Below are positions 1-7,642 of a stretch of DNA of 64,000 nucleotides, one piece after another. The first letter of the stretch is position 1, and every line of letters starts with the position of its first letter. The position numbers were made by a program, and so were the translations under genes. Under the pieces are notes generated by a model. That model saw only the letters and a program-made list of their open reading frames with translations, made no database searches and was not told where the DNA came from. The stretch comes from Microbacterium terrisoli (GTDB lineage: Bacteria > Actinomycetota > Actinomycetes > Actinomycetales > Microbacteriaceae): contig NZ_CP133019.1 of the NCBI RefSeq assembly GCF_030866805.1, positions 2,480,001 to 2,544,000 of the forward strand, read 5' to 3'.

Positions 1-786
1 GAACGCGCCGAACCAGATGACGGCGGCACCGGTCACGTTCAGCACCACCATCACCGCCGGGAACATGATCGCCATCAGGTTGCCGGCGCGCACGGCCGAC
101 TCCATCACGTCGGCGCTGGATTTCTCGAACCGCGCACGCTCCTGACGCTCACGCACGAACGCGCGCACCACACGGATGCCGGTCAGCTGTTCGCGCATGA
201 TCTGATTGACGCGGTCGATGCGCTTCTGCATGGCCCGGAACGCCGGCACCATCCGCACCACGATCAGCGAGACGATGATCAGCAGGATCGGCACCGCGAC
301 CGCCATCAGCCACGAGAGCCCGACATCCTGCCGGATCGCGAAGATCACACCGCCGATCGCGAGGATGGGCGCCGACACCATGAGCGTGGCCGACATCTGC
401 ACGAGCATCTGCACCTGCTGCACGTCGTTCGTGTTGCGGGTGATCAGCGACGGCGCACCGTACTGGCCGACCTCGCGCTGCGAGAACGCGACCACCCGGT
501 GGAAGAGGTCTGCACGCATGTTGCGTCCGGCACCCATCGCCAGGCGCGAGCCGAAGTACACCGCGACGATCGCGCAGATGATCTGACCGAAGCTGATCAG
601 CAGCATCACCCCGCCGGTGCGCCAGATGAAGTCGATGTCGCCCTTGAGCACGCCGTCGTCGATGATGGCCGCCTGCAGGGTCGGCAGCCAGAGGGATGCC
701 AGGGCCTGCGCGAGCTGGAACACCAGCACGCCGACGATCAGCGGCCATGCCGGCCGCAGATAGCGCACGAGCAGTGGACCGAGCAT
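1..786 (-). CDS. ABC transporter transmembrane/ATP-binding protein (N-terminal part, runs off the window)
   Basis: The first 262 codons of a minus-strand gene are present; the ATP-binding half lies beyond the left edge. The protein starts MLGPLLVRYLRPAWPLIVG and continues with alternating hydrophobic helices and short loops typical of a type I (ABCB/MsbA/multidrug) exporter membrane domain. Recognisable pieces are DLFHRVVAFSQREVGQYGAP followed by SLITRNTNDVQQVQ, the intracellular loop 1 segment of this family. ATG at 786 is preceded by GGAG five bases upstream. The substrate cannot be inferred. No P-loop is visible because the nucleotide-binding domain is missing. In Actinobacteria such proteins often come as heterodimeric pairs, so a partner gene outside the window is likely. 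The intergenic stretch 787-895 upstream contains a TAGCGT -10-like box but no convincing -35. Confidence 0.88.
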   Translation of the reverse strand, partial: MLGPLLVRYLRPAWPLIVGVLVFQLAQALASLWLPTLQAAIIDDGVLKGDIDFIWRTGGVMLLISFGQIICAIVAVYFGSRLAMGAGRNMRADLFHRVVAFSQREVGQYGAPSLITRNTNDVQQVQMLVQMSATLMVSAPILAIGGVIFAIRQDVGLSWLMAVAVPILLIIVSLIVVRMVPAFRAMQKRIDRVNQIMREQLTGIRVVRAFVRERQERARFEKSSADVMESAVRAGNLMAIMFPAVMVVLNVTGAAVIWFGAF

Positions 787-895
787 GCCGACTCCTCTCC
801 GCGCGCGGCAATTCCCGGCGCAGGACATGACGCTACGCCCTGCGCGCGACACCCTCACGCGTCTGGCCGTGCGCTGTCAGCGAACCGCCCCGGCG

Positions 896-1666
896 TCACC
901 GCCCGCGGAAGACCGGCGGACGCTTCTGCTGGAAGGCGGCGAACCCCTCACGGTAGTCCTCGGTCTGCGACAGCTGCGTCTGAGCGAGCGATTCGGCGGC
1001 CATGGCCTGCCACAGGTTCATCCGCTCGTCGCGCAGGCGCGCGACGATCATCTTGCTGGCAAGGAACGCCGCAGTGGCGCCGGTGGCTGCCTGACGTGCG
1101 GCGGCGGATGCGGCATCCTGCACACGATCTTCCGGGAACGCCTGCGAGAACAGGCCCGCGGCGACGGCTTCGTCGCCGGTCATGAGACGGCCGGTGTAGA
1201 TCAGATCCAGGGTCTTGTGCGCGCCCAGCCGCTGCACGAACAGCGCATGCCCGCCGGAGTCCAGGGTCGCTCCCAGCGCCGCGAAGGGCGAACCGATCTT
1301 CGCGGTGCCTGCGACGTAGACCACATCGGTCGCGATCAGCAGCCCCAGTCCGACTCCCAGGCACGCGCCCTGGGCAGCGGCGAACGTCGGTGCGGGAAAG
1401 GACGCCATCCGCCGCAGCAGCGGGGTGAGCAGCTCGTCGAGATACCCGGGCACGTCGTCGGTGGCCGGATCCACGTGCGAGATGTCACGACCTGCGCAGA
1501 ATGCGCGTCCTTCACCGCGCAGCAGCAGGGCGCGCACGCCCGACTGCTCGGCGTCGGCGTACGCGGCGTCGAGTTCGCGCAGCCCGCTCTCGTCCAGCGC
1601 GTTGCGCTTGTCGGGGGCGTTCAGCACGATCTCGGCGACGCCGTCGGCGATGGTCAGATCGATCAC
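896..1666 (-). CDS. paaG: PaaG-like 1,2-epoxyphenylacetyl-CoA isomerase (crotonase family)
   Basis: 256-residue crotonase-fold protein, last gene of the minus-strand paaABCDE operon. In phenylacetate breakdown PaaG isomerises ring-1,2-epoxyphenylacetyl-CoA to the seven-membered oxepin-CoA. Family features seen: N-terminal LNAPDKRNAL, the CoA-pocket GRAFCAGRD, the oxyanion segment CLGVGLGLLIATD, an aspartate in ATLDSGG that aligns with the conserved Asp of E. coli PaaG (LIPDCGG), and the C-terminal DYREGFAAFQQKRPPVFRGR tail, which closely resembles that of PaaG. It follows paaE with a 30-base gap. It could be a general enoyl-CoA hydratase, but the operon position and the C-terminal signature favour PaaG; the second crotonase of the cluster, at 10530-11288, is then PaaF. 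Confidence 0.82.
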   Translation of the reverse strand: MIDLTIADGVAEIVLNAPDKRNALDESGLRELDAAYADAEQSGVRALLLRGEGRAFCAGRDISHVDPATDDVPGYLDELLTPLLRRMASFPAPTFAAAQGACLGVGLGLLIATDVVYVAGTAKIGSPFAALGATLDSGGHALFVQRLGAHKTLDLIYTGRLMTGDEAVAAGLFSQAFPEDRVQDAASAAARQAATGATAAFLASKMIVARLRDERMNLWQAMAAESLAQTQLSQTEDYREGFAAFQQKRPPVFRGR

Positions 1667-1696
1667 GGCTGCTCCTTCAGATGCGGCAGGTGTCTG

Positions 1697-2920
1697 CTAG
1701 ACGTCGTAGTCGACGACGACGGCGTCGGTCGTGGGGTGCGACTGACACGTCAGAATGTAACCCCGTTCGAGCTCGTCGGGCTCGAGCGCATAGTTCTCCG
1801 TCATGCGCACGTCGCCGTCGATCAAGCGTGCCCGGCAGGTGCCGCACACTCCTCCGGCGCATGCGAACGGCACGTCCGAGCGCACCCGCAGTGCGGCGTT
1901 GAGGATCGTCTCGTGGGCGCTGCGGGGGCTGTCCACGGTCGCGGACTGACCTTCGAGCGTGAAGCTGATGTGACATACCGGCTCATCGGCCTTGACCACC
2001 ACGGGTCGGCCCGCGTGGGGCACGACCTGCCCCGGCTCGCCGGTCGTGAACAGCTCGTGGCGGATGTGGCGCCGGTCGACGCCGAGGTCGGTGAGCGTGT
2101 CGCGGCACAGCTGCACGAGCTCGAACGGCCCGCACAGGAACCACTCGTCCACGGTGGCCGGCGGCACCAGCACATCCAGCATGGTGCGCAGCTTCTGCTC
2201 GTCGATGCGCCCCGACAGCAGGGGTGCTGTGCGCTGCTCGCGCGAGAGCACGTGGTAGAGCGCGAGCCGCGACGGGTAGCGGTCCTTCAGGTCGGCGAGG
2301 TCGTCGAGGAACATGACGTCCGACCGCGACCTGTTCGTGTAGATCAGGGTGAAACGGGATGTCTCGGACCGCGCGAGTGCGGCGGTGGCCAGCGCCATCA
2401 GCGGCGTGATGCCGCTGCCGGCGGCGATGCCCACGAGGTGGCGGCCGTCCAGATCTGCCAGGCGCGTGGTGAAAGTGCCCTGCGGGCTCATGACATCCAG
2501 CGCGTCGCCGGCGTGCAGCTCGGTCTGCGCCCAGGTCGAGAAGCGGCCACCGAGGTCACGCTTGATCGCGACGCTGAGCGACCCCGCCGACGGCGGCCGG
2601 CACAGCGAATACGACCGGCGCAGCTCGTCGCCGTCCAGGTGCAGGCGCAGGGCGACGTGCTGGCCGGCGAGGTACTCGTATTCCGGCTGCAGATCCCCCG
2701 GAACCTGAAAGGTCACCTCGACGGCGTCGTCGGTCAGCGGGCGGACCTCGGCGACCGTCAGCGTGTGGAACCGCGCGCGGTGGCGCGGGGCCGGGCCGCC
2801 CACGGCGCCGGCGAGGAACGTGTCGGCGACGCGTTCGGCGTCGGCCACGGGCGCCTGTGCACCGTCTGCATCGGCGGCGGCAGCCGCCGCGGACGCGGCA
2901 TCCTGCATCGCATCCTCCAT
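1697..2920 (-). CDS. paaE: Phenylacetyl-CoA 1,2-epoxidase reductase subunit PaaE
   Basis: 407-residue electron-transfer subunit of the PaaABCE epoxidase: it passes electrons from NADPH through FAD and a 2Fe-2S cluster to the PaaA di-iron centre. Seen: a ferredoxin-reductase FAD module with RSYSLCRPP, the nucleotide-binding GSGITPLMALA, and a C-terminal plant-type ferredoxin domain with CAGGVCGTC plus a fourth cysteine in YILTCQSHP. ATG at 2920 shares its A with the paaD stop (TGATG), which argues for translational coupling and for this start even though the first ~50 residues are an Ala/Asp-rich tail not usual in the family (members are commonly near 350-360 residues). A later start inside this low-complexity segment is possible. 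Confidence 0.93.
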   Translation of the reverse strand: MEDAMQDAASAAAAAADADGAQAPVADAERVADTFLAGAVGGPAPRHRARFHTLTVAEVRPLTDDAVEVTFQVPGDLQPEYEYLAGQHVALRLHLDGDELRRSYSLCRPPSAGSLSVAIKRDLGGRFSTWAQTELHAGDALDVMSPQGTFTTRLADLDGRHLVGIAAGSGITPLMALATAALARSETSRFTLIYTNRSRSDVMFLDDLADLKDRYPSRLALYHVLSREQRTAPLLSGRIDEQKLRTMLDVLVPPATVDEWFLCGPFELVQLCRDTLTDLGVDRRHIRHELFTTGEPGQVVPHAGRPVVVKADEPVCHISFTLEGQSATVDSPRSAHETILNAALRVRSDVPFACAGGVCGTCRARLIDGDVRMTENYALEPDELERGYILTCQSHPTTDAVVVDYDV

Positions 2921-3528
2921 CAGTGCGTCTTGAAGTAGTCGAACGGTTCGAGGCACGCGCGGCACTCGTACAGCGCCTTGCACGCGGTGGAGCCGAAGTG
3001 CGAGATCTCGCGGGTGTTCAGTGAGCGGCAGTGCGGGCAGCGCACGTGCAGCCCGCCCAGCACCGGTTCGGTGGGCCGGATGCCGGTCGGCGGTGCGATG
3101 CCGAACTCCTCGAGCTTTCGTCTGCCCTCGGCGCTGATCCAATCGGTGGTCCAGGCCGGCGCGAGCACCGTGTGCACCTCGACGTCGGTGAACCCGGCGG
3201 TGCGCACCGCGGCGGCGACGTCCCGGGCCATGACGTCCATCATCGGGCAGCCCGAGTAGGTGGGTGTGATGATGACGGTGACCTTCGACGCGTCGATCCG
3301 CACGTCGCGCAGCACGCCGAGGTCGGCGATGGTCACCTGCGGCAGTTCGGGGTCGCAGACGGTGGATGCCGCAGCCCACGCCCGCCCCGTGTCAGTGGGC
3401 GCCGTGCCGACGATGTCATCGACGACGCGGATCGGGCCGCCCGCCACGGCGACACGGTCATCCCACGGCCCGAGCACTGCCTCGAGGGCTTCGGCGCGGG
3501 TCGGCTGCAGGGCTGTCGCGGTCACCAT
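2920..3528 (-). CDS. paaD: Epoxidase maturation factor PaaD (MIP18/DUF59 family)
   Basis: 202-residue protein. PaaD belongs to the MIP18/SufT-type (DUF59) family and is needed for assembly of the epoxidase, probably of its Fe-S cluster. The sequence shows the DUF59 core with DPELPQVTIADLGVLRDV and the metal-handling TYSGCPMMDVM, then a C-terminal zinc-ribbon-like set of cysteines (CPHC, then CKALYECRAC). The ATG at 3528 lies inside the end of paaC (7-base overlap), and the stop shares a base with the paaE start. The segment before the DUF59 core is longer than in many PaaD proteins, but no other start is better placed. Confidence 0.92.
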   Translation of the reverse strand: MVTATALQPTRAEALEAVLGPWDDRVAVAGGPIRVVDDIVGTAPTDTGRAWAAASTVCDPELPQVTIADLGVLRDVRIDASKVTVIITPTYSGCPMMDVMARDVAAAVRTAGFTDVEVHTVLAPAWTTDWISAEGRRKLEEFGIAPPTGIRPTEPVLGGLHVRCPHCRSLNTREISHFGSTACKALYECRACLEPFDYFKTH

Positions 3529-4337
3529 GTCGCCCCCGGATGCTGTCGCGCGAGCACCTGCATCTCGGCCAGCAGGTATCCGAGGGTCGGATAATGCTCG
3601 CCGCGGCGCCCGCCGCCCGAAGCGGTGAACCGCGTCGGCGCGACCAGGTCCGCCTCGGCGAACACCGCGCCGATGACCTCGTCGAACGGGGCGCGCAGGG
3701 TCGACGGCCGCACCGCCACGCCCTCCAGCCGGTCGATGAGCGGTTCGTCGCGGAACAGCTCGTCGACGTACGGCCAGACGTCCTCCACGGCCTGGATCAT
3801 GCGCGTGCGCGACTCGTCGGTGCCGCCGGCCAGCCGCAGCGTCCACTGGATCGCGTGGTCGCGGTGATATTCGACCTCTTTGACGGCCTTGCCCGCCACC
3901 GCAGCCAGCACCGGGTCGTCGGAGTGCTGCAGCCGCGAGTAGAGGGCGAAGTGGTAGACGGATGCCGCGAGCTGGCGCGCGATCGTGTGCGCGAAGTCGC
4001 CGTTGGGCTGCTCGAAGAGCCATGCGCTGCGCCACTGCGGCTCGTCGCGGAAGTACGCCAACTCGTCCTCGCTGCGGCCATCGGCCGATCCGGCGTAATG
4101 CAACAGGCTGCGGGCGTGCCCGAGCTGGTCCAGCGCGATGTTGGCCAGCGCGACGTCCTCTTCGAGCTCGGGGGCGTGCGCGATCCAGGCGCCCAGCTGC
4201 TGCGCCAGCACCAGGGCGTCGTCGCCGAGCCAGAGCGCGTACTCGGCGGCATCCGGCGTCGCCGTGCGCGCCTGATCGCCGGCGAGCTCGGCAGACAGCT
4301 CGACCTCGTCGACGGAGATGTGGATGGCGCGGGTCAC
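3522..4337 (-). CDS. paaC: Phenylacetyl-CoA 1,2-epoxidase subunit PaaC
   Basis: 271-residue structural subunit of the epoxidase. PaaC has a ferritin-like helical fold related to PaaA but serves as a scaffold. The visible core is YALWLGDDALVLAQQLGAWI, then ALANIALDQLGHARSLLHYA and AVKEVEYHRDHAIQWTLRL, all typical PaaC segments. The start is GTG at 4337, forming a GTGA overlap with the paaB stop, so the longer upstream open frame is not coding. It ends seven bases into paaD. Tight coupling of A-B-C-D-E implies one transcript from the promoter region at about 5605-5650. Confidence 0.94.
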   Translation of the reverse strand: MTRAIHISVDEVELSAELAGDQARTATPDAAEYALWLGDDALVLAQQLGAWIAHAPELEEDVALANIALDQLGHARSLLHYAGSADGRSEDELAYFRDEPQWRSAWLFEQPNGDFAHTIARQLAASVYHFALYSRLQHSDDPVLAAVAGKAVKEVEYHRDHAIQWTLRLAGGTDESRTRMIQAVEDVWPYVDELFRDEPLIDRLEGVAVRPSTLRAPFDEVIGAVFAEADLVAPTRFTASGGGRRGEHYPTLGYLLAEMQVLARQHPGATW

Positions 4338-4639
4338 AGGTGCGGCACCCCCTCGGACGCGGTGTAGTACGTCGCGTGCCGGTAGTTCTTGCCCGCCGGG
4401 CTCTCGAAGAACGCGCCCTTCGAGTCGGGATCGCTCGTGGTGATCGCGTCGGAGGGCACGACCCAGATCGACACTCCCTCGTTGCGGCGCGTGTACAGGT
4501 CGCGCGCGTTGCGCACGGCGAGCTCGGCGTCGGGGGCGTGCAGCGATCCGACGTGCACGTGGCTCAGGCCGCGTCCGGCACGGACGAACACCTCCCACAG
4601 CGGCCAGCTCTCGCGGGGGTCGGCTCCTGACACGGTCAT
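4334..4639 (-). CDS. paaB: Phenylacetyl-CoA 1,2-epoxidase subunit PaaB
   Basis: 101-residue small subunit that bridges PaaA/PaaC heterodimers in the epoxidase. Characteristic segments: [41 protein letters not shown], and VVPSDAI. The length matches the family (about 95-100). ATG at 4639 forms a 4-base ATGA overlap with the paaA stop and its own stop overlaps the paaC GTG, so start and end are well fixed. It has no enzymatic motif; its role is structural. Confidence 0.95.
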   Translation of the reverse strand: MTVSGADPRESWPLWEVFVRAGRGLSHVHVGSLHAPDAELAVRNARDLYTRRNEGVSIWVVPSDAITTSDPDSKGAFFESPAGKNYRHATYYTASEGVPHL

Positions 4640-5604
4640 GCCGCGGCCTCCTTCTGCTGCTGCTTGCGGGCGTACTCGGCGGCGGCCTCGCGCACCCACG
4701 CGCCGTCTTCGTGCGCGGTGCGGCGGTTCTGGATGCGCACGGCGTTCATCGGGCCGCGCCCGGAGAGCACCTCCATGAACTCGTCCCAGTCGATCGGGCT
4801 CGTGTGCCACTGCTGGGCGTCCTCATCCCAGCGCAGCTCAGGGTCGGGCAGGGCCAGGCCCAGCACCTCGGCCTGCGGCACCAGCATCCCGATGAACCGC
4901 TGGCGCAGGTCGTCGTTGCTGAATCGCTTGATCTTCCACGCCATCGACCGTGCCGAGTTCGGCGACTCGTCGTCGGGCGGGCCGAACATCATCAGGCTCG
5001 GCCAGAACCACCGGTTCACGGCATCCTGAGCCATCTCGTGCTGGGCCTCGGTGCCCTGCGAGAGCGCGAGCAGGATCTCGAATCCCTGCCGCTGGTGGAA
5101 CGACTCCTCTTTGCAGATGCGCACCATCGCCCGGCCGTACGGCCCGTACGAGCAGCGGCACAGCGGCACCTGGTTGACGATCGCGGCGCCGTCCACAAGC
5201 CAGCCGATGGCCCCCATGTCGGCCCACGTGGGGGTCGGATAGTTGAAGATCGACGAGTACTTCGCGCGGCCGGAGATCAGCTGCTCGGTCATCTCCTCGC
5301 GGGTGATGCCCAGGGTCTGGGCGGCCGAGTACAGGTAGAGGCCGTGGCCGGCCTCATCCTGCACCTTGGCCATCAGGATCGCCTTGCGCTTCAGGCTCGG
5401 GGCGCGGGTGATCCAGTTGCCCTCGGGCTGCATGCCGATGATCTCGGAGTGCGCGTGCTGCGACATCTGGCGGATGAGCGTCTTGCGGTACGCCTCGGGC
5501 ATCCAATCGCGCGGTTCGATGCGCTGATCGGCTGCGATGAGCGCATCGAAGGCGGCCTGCTCGGGCTCGGCCTGATCGTGCGCCTGACTGATCACGGTCG
5601 TCAT
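4636..5604 (-). CDS. paaA: Phenylacetyl-CoA 1,2-epoxidase catalytic subunit PaaA
   Basis: 322-residue catalytic subunit that epoxidises the aromatic ring of phenylacetyl-CoA using O2 and a carboxylate-bridged di-iron centre. The iron-ligand motifs are visible: [19 protein letters not shown] (E..H) and [18 protein letters not shown] (EE..H). A strong GGAGGAG ribosome site lies six bases before ATG 5604. First gene of the paaABCDE-paaG operon. The promoter and ribosome-site region overlaps the palindrome at 5625-5646, so repression by the TetR protein encoded at 11345 is expected, with relief by phenylacetyl-CoA, as known for PaaR/PaaX systems. Confidence 0.97.
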   Translation of the reverse strand: MTTVISQAHDQAEPEQAAFDALIAADQRIEPRDWMPEAYRKTLIRQMSQHAHSEIIGMQPEGNWITRAPSLKRKAILMAKVQDEAGHGLYLYSAAQTLGITREEMTEQLISGRAKYSSIFNYPTPTWADMGAIGWLVDGAAIVNQVPLCRCSYGPYGRAMVRICKEESFHQRQGFEILLALSQGTEAQHEMAQDAVNRWFWPSLMMFGPPDDESPNSARSMAWKIKRFSNDDLRQRFIGMLVPQAEVLGLALPDPELRWDEDAQQWHTSPIDWDEFMEVLSGRGPMNAVRIQNRRTAHEDGAWVREAAAEYARKQQQKEAAA

Positions 5605-5624
5605 CGTCGACTCCTCCGGTAATT

Positions 5625-5646
5625 ACCTACCGCTCGTTCAGTAATT
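5625..5646. promoter_or_regulatory. PaaR-type operator in the paaA-paaI divergent promoter
   Basis: An imperfect 22-base palindrome with core TACCGCTCGTTCAGTAATT lies between the divergent paaA and paaI genes. The same core recurs before paaF (11296-11317), with 15 of 17 bases shared over the run from TACCG to AATT. It fits, with few mismatches, the Corynebacterium PaaR consensus as I recall it (ACCG-NN-CG-NN-CGGT flanked by ACT/AGT). Placement just upstream of the paaA ribosome site suggests repression by blocking RNA polymerase for both directions. Confidence 0.75.
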
Positions 5647-5699
5647 ATGACATACTCGTGCCGGGGGCGCGATGACGCGCCCGCGCGAAGGGATCGACG

Positions 5700-6116
5700 A
5701 TGACGGATGCCGCAACCCGGCCGATGATGCAGAGGGACCGCGCATCGGCGGCCCTGGGTATGCGCGTCGAAGCCGACGAGCCGGGCCGGGCAGTCGTGTC
5801 GATGCCGGTGCGCGAGGACATGACCAACGGATTCGCGATCACCCACGGCGGGCTGGTGTTCGCCCTCGCCGACACGGCGTTCGCGATCGCGTGCAACGAG
5901 GACGAGCGGGTCACCGTCGCCGCAGGCGCCGAGATCACCTTCGTGAAGTCGACGCGGGCGGGCCAGACCCTGACCGCCACCGCCGTACGTCGGATCGTCA
6001 CCGGCCGCAGCGGACTGTACGACGTGACGGTGCGCGATGAGACCGGCGACGTGGTGGCCGAATTCCGCGGCCGCTCGTTGACCACGAACCGTACGAGAGG
6101 AGACGCGGATGTCTGA
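5700..6116 (+). CDS. paaI: Hydroxyphenylacetyl-CoA thioesterase PaaI
   Basis: 138-residue hotdog-fold thioesterase. PaaI releases CoA from ring-hydroxylated phenylacetyl-CoA dead-end products. The motif FAITHGGLVFALADTAFA carries the HGG loop and the conserved Asp of the PaaI family; GAEITFVKSTRAGQTL is the second typical strand. The start ATG follows GAAGGGA. It overlaps paaK by 8 bases, so the two are co-transcribed. A GC hairpin (5665-5682) lies in its 5' leader. Divergent from paaA and expected to share the 5625 operator. Confidence 0.93.
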   Translation: MTDAATRPMMQRDRASAALGMRVEADEPGRAVVSMPVREDMTNGFAITHGGLVFALADTAFAIACNEDERVTVAAGAEITFVKSTRAGQTLTATAVRRIVTGRSGLYDVTVRDETGDVVAEFRGRSLTTNRTRGDADV

Positions 6117-7437
6117 GACGGTGGCCGCGACGGGTTCTGCTGCGAAGGGTGCCGCACTCGAGACGCTCGACCCTGAAGAGCGCATGTCACAGGACGAGTT
6201 GCGCGCGCTGCAGTTGGAGCGACTGCAGTGGACCGTGCGACATGCGTATGAGAACGTGCCCCTGTACCACCGCCGGTTCGACGAGGCCGGCGTGGCGCCG
6301 GACGACATCCGCACCCTCGACGACGTGCAGCGACTGCCGTTCACGACGAAGGGCGATCTGCGCGAGACATATCCGTTCGGCATGTTCGCCGTGCCGATGG
6401 ATCAGGTGCGGCGGCTGCATGCCTCGTCGGGCACGACCGGGCGCCCCACCGTCGTCGGTTACACCGAGGGCGACCTGCAGCGCTGGGCGCGGCTGGTGGC
6501 CCGCTCGCTGCGCGCGTCAGGCGTACGGCCGGGCATGAAGGTGCACAACGCGTACGGGTACGGGCTGTTCACCGGCGGGCTCGGTCTGCACGATGGGGCA
6601 GCGATGCTGGGGGCGACGGTGATCCCGGTCTCGGGCGGGCAGACCGCACGTCAGGTGCAGCTCATCCGGGATTTCGAGCCCGAGGTCATCTCGTGCACCC
6701 CGAGCTATCTGCTCACGATCGCCGACGCGATGGAAGAGGCCGGCATCGACCCGCGCTCGACGTCGCTGCGCATCGGTGTGCTGGGCGCCGAGCCGTGGAC
6801 CAACGAGCTGCGCGCCGAGATCGAGCGGCGCCTGGGCATCGACGCCGTCGACATCTACGGCCTGAGCGAAGTGATGGGTCCGGGGGTGGCGAACGAATGC
6901 ATCGAGACCAAGGACGGCCCGCACGTGTGGGAGGACCACTTCCTGCCGGAGACGATCGACGCCGAGACCGGCGCGACAGTGGCCGACGGAGAGCTGGGCG
7001 AACTGGTCTTCACGTCGCTGACGAAAGAGGCGTTCCCGATCATCCGGTACCGCACGCGCGATCTCACGCGGCTGCTTCCGGGCACGGCGCGGCCGGGCAT
7101 GCGCCGCATCCAGAAGATCACCGGACGCGACGACGACATGATCATCCTGCGCGGGGTGAACCTGTTCCCCACGCAGATCGAAGAGATCGTGCTGGGTATC
7201 GAGGCGCTGACTTCGAACTTCGTGATCGAGCTGACCAAGAAGGGGCAGCTGGATGCGATGGCCGTGCGCATCGAACGCCACCCCTCGCTGTCGGTTTCCA
7301 CGTGCCTGGCCGCCACCGAGGTGCTGCGCAAGCGCATCAAGGCGCACCTGGGCACGACCGTCGAGGTGCGGCTCGAGGAGCCAGGGGCGCTGCCGCGCAG
7401 CGAGGGAAAGTACAAGCGCGTCTACGACCTGCGATGA
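6109..7437 (+). CDS. paaK: Phenylacetate-CoA ligase
   Basis: 442-residue adenylate-forming enzyme that commits phenylacetate to the pathway (phenylacetate + ATP + CoA to phenylacetyl-CoA). Motifs: P-loop SSGTTGRPTVVGYT, adenine-binding YGLSEVMGPGV, the hinge TGRDDDMIILRGVNLFP and the C-terminal lysine region PRSEGKYKRV. The length equals the family norm. ATG overlaps the paaI stop (8 bases). The next gene downstream is convergent (paaZ), with a double palindrome between them acting as a likely terminator. Confidence 0.97.
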   Translation: MSETVAATGSAAKGAALETLDPEERMSQDELRALQLERLQWTVRHAYENVPLYHRRFDEAGVAPDDIRTLDDVQRLPFTTKGDLRETYPFGMFAVPMDQVRRLHASSGTTGRPTVVGYTEGDLQRWARLVARSLRASGVRPGMKVHNAYGYGLFTGGLGLHDGAAMLGATVIPVSGGQTARQVQLIRDFEPEVISCTPSYLLTIADAMEEAGIDPRSTSLRIGVLGAEPWTNELRAEIERRLGIDAVDIYGLSEVMGPGVANECIETKDGPHVWEDHFLPETIDAETGATVADGELGELVFTSLTKEAFPIIRYRTRDLTRLLPGTARPGMRRIQKITGRDDDMIILRGVNLFPTQIEEIVLGIEALTSNFVIELTKKGQLDAMAVRIERHPSLSVSTCLAATEVLRKRIKAHLGTTVEVRLEEPGALPRSEGKYKRVYDLR

Positions 7438-7496
7438 CCTGCCCGGCTTCGCCCCGCGTCGCCCCGCCGCGAAAGACACCCATACCCTCTGAAACC

Positions 7497-7565
7497 GCAT
7501 TCACCCTCCCGTTCACACACATGGCGGCCGAGGCCCCCGTGCTGTGTGAGCGGGAGGGTGAATGC
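7497..7565. repeat. Long inverted repeat between convergent paaK and paaZ (candidate bidirectional terminator)
   Basis: Arms of about 23 bases (starting GCATTCACCCTCCCG, perfect over 15, then one wobble and seven more matches) enclose a 23-base loop containing the palindromic GGCGGCCGAGGC. Located between two convergent genes, as a bidirectional terminator would be, but with no T-run and arms longer than usual. It abuts a second palindrome at 7564-7593. Confidence 0.7.
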
Positions 7566-7593
7566 CGAAAACGGGGATATACCTGTTTTCGGC
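7564..7593. repeat. Second palindrome overlapping the first by two bases
   Basis: Perfect 9-base arms GCCGAAAAC / GTTTTCGGC around a 12-base centre that is itself partly symmetric (GGGGATATACCT). It begins within the last two bases of the preceding inverted repeat, giving a two-stem array. The centre is AT-richer than the surroundings. Confidence 0.65.
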
Positions 7594-7642
7594 AGCGGGT
7601 GTTCGAGCACACCACCCACGTCCCGACACGGACGGCGCGCGG

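Noticed and set aside
785..2938. A 717-codon plus-strand open frame opposite paaG/paaE
   Set aside because: Antisense shadow of GC-rich genes: low-complexity Arg/His/Gly composition, no known motif, and the minus strand encodes clear Paa proteins.
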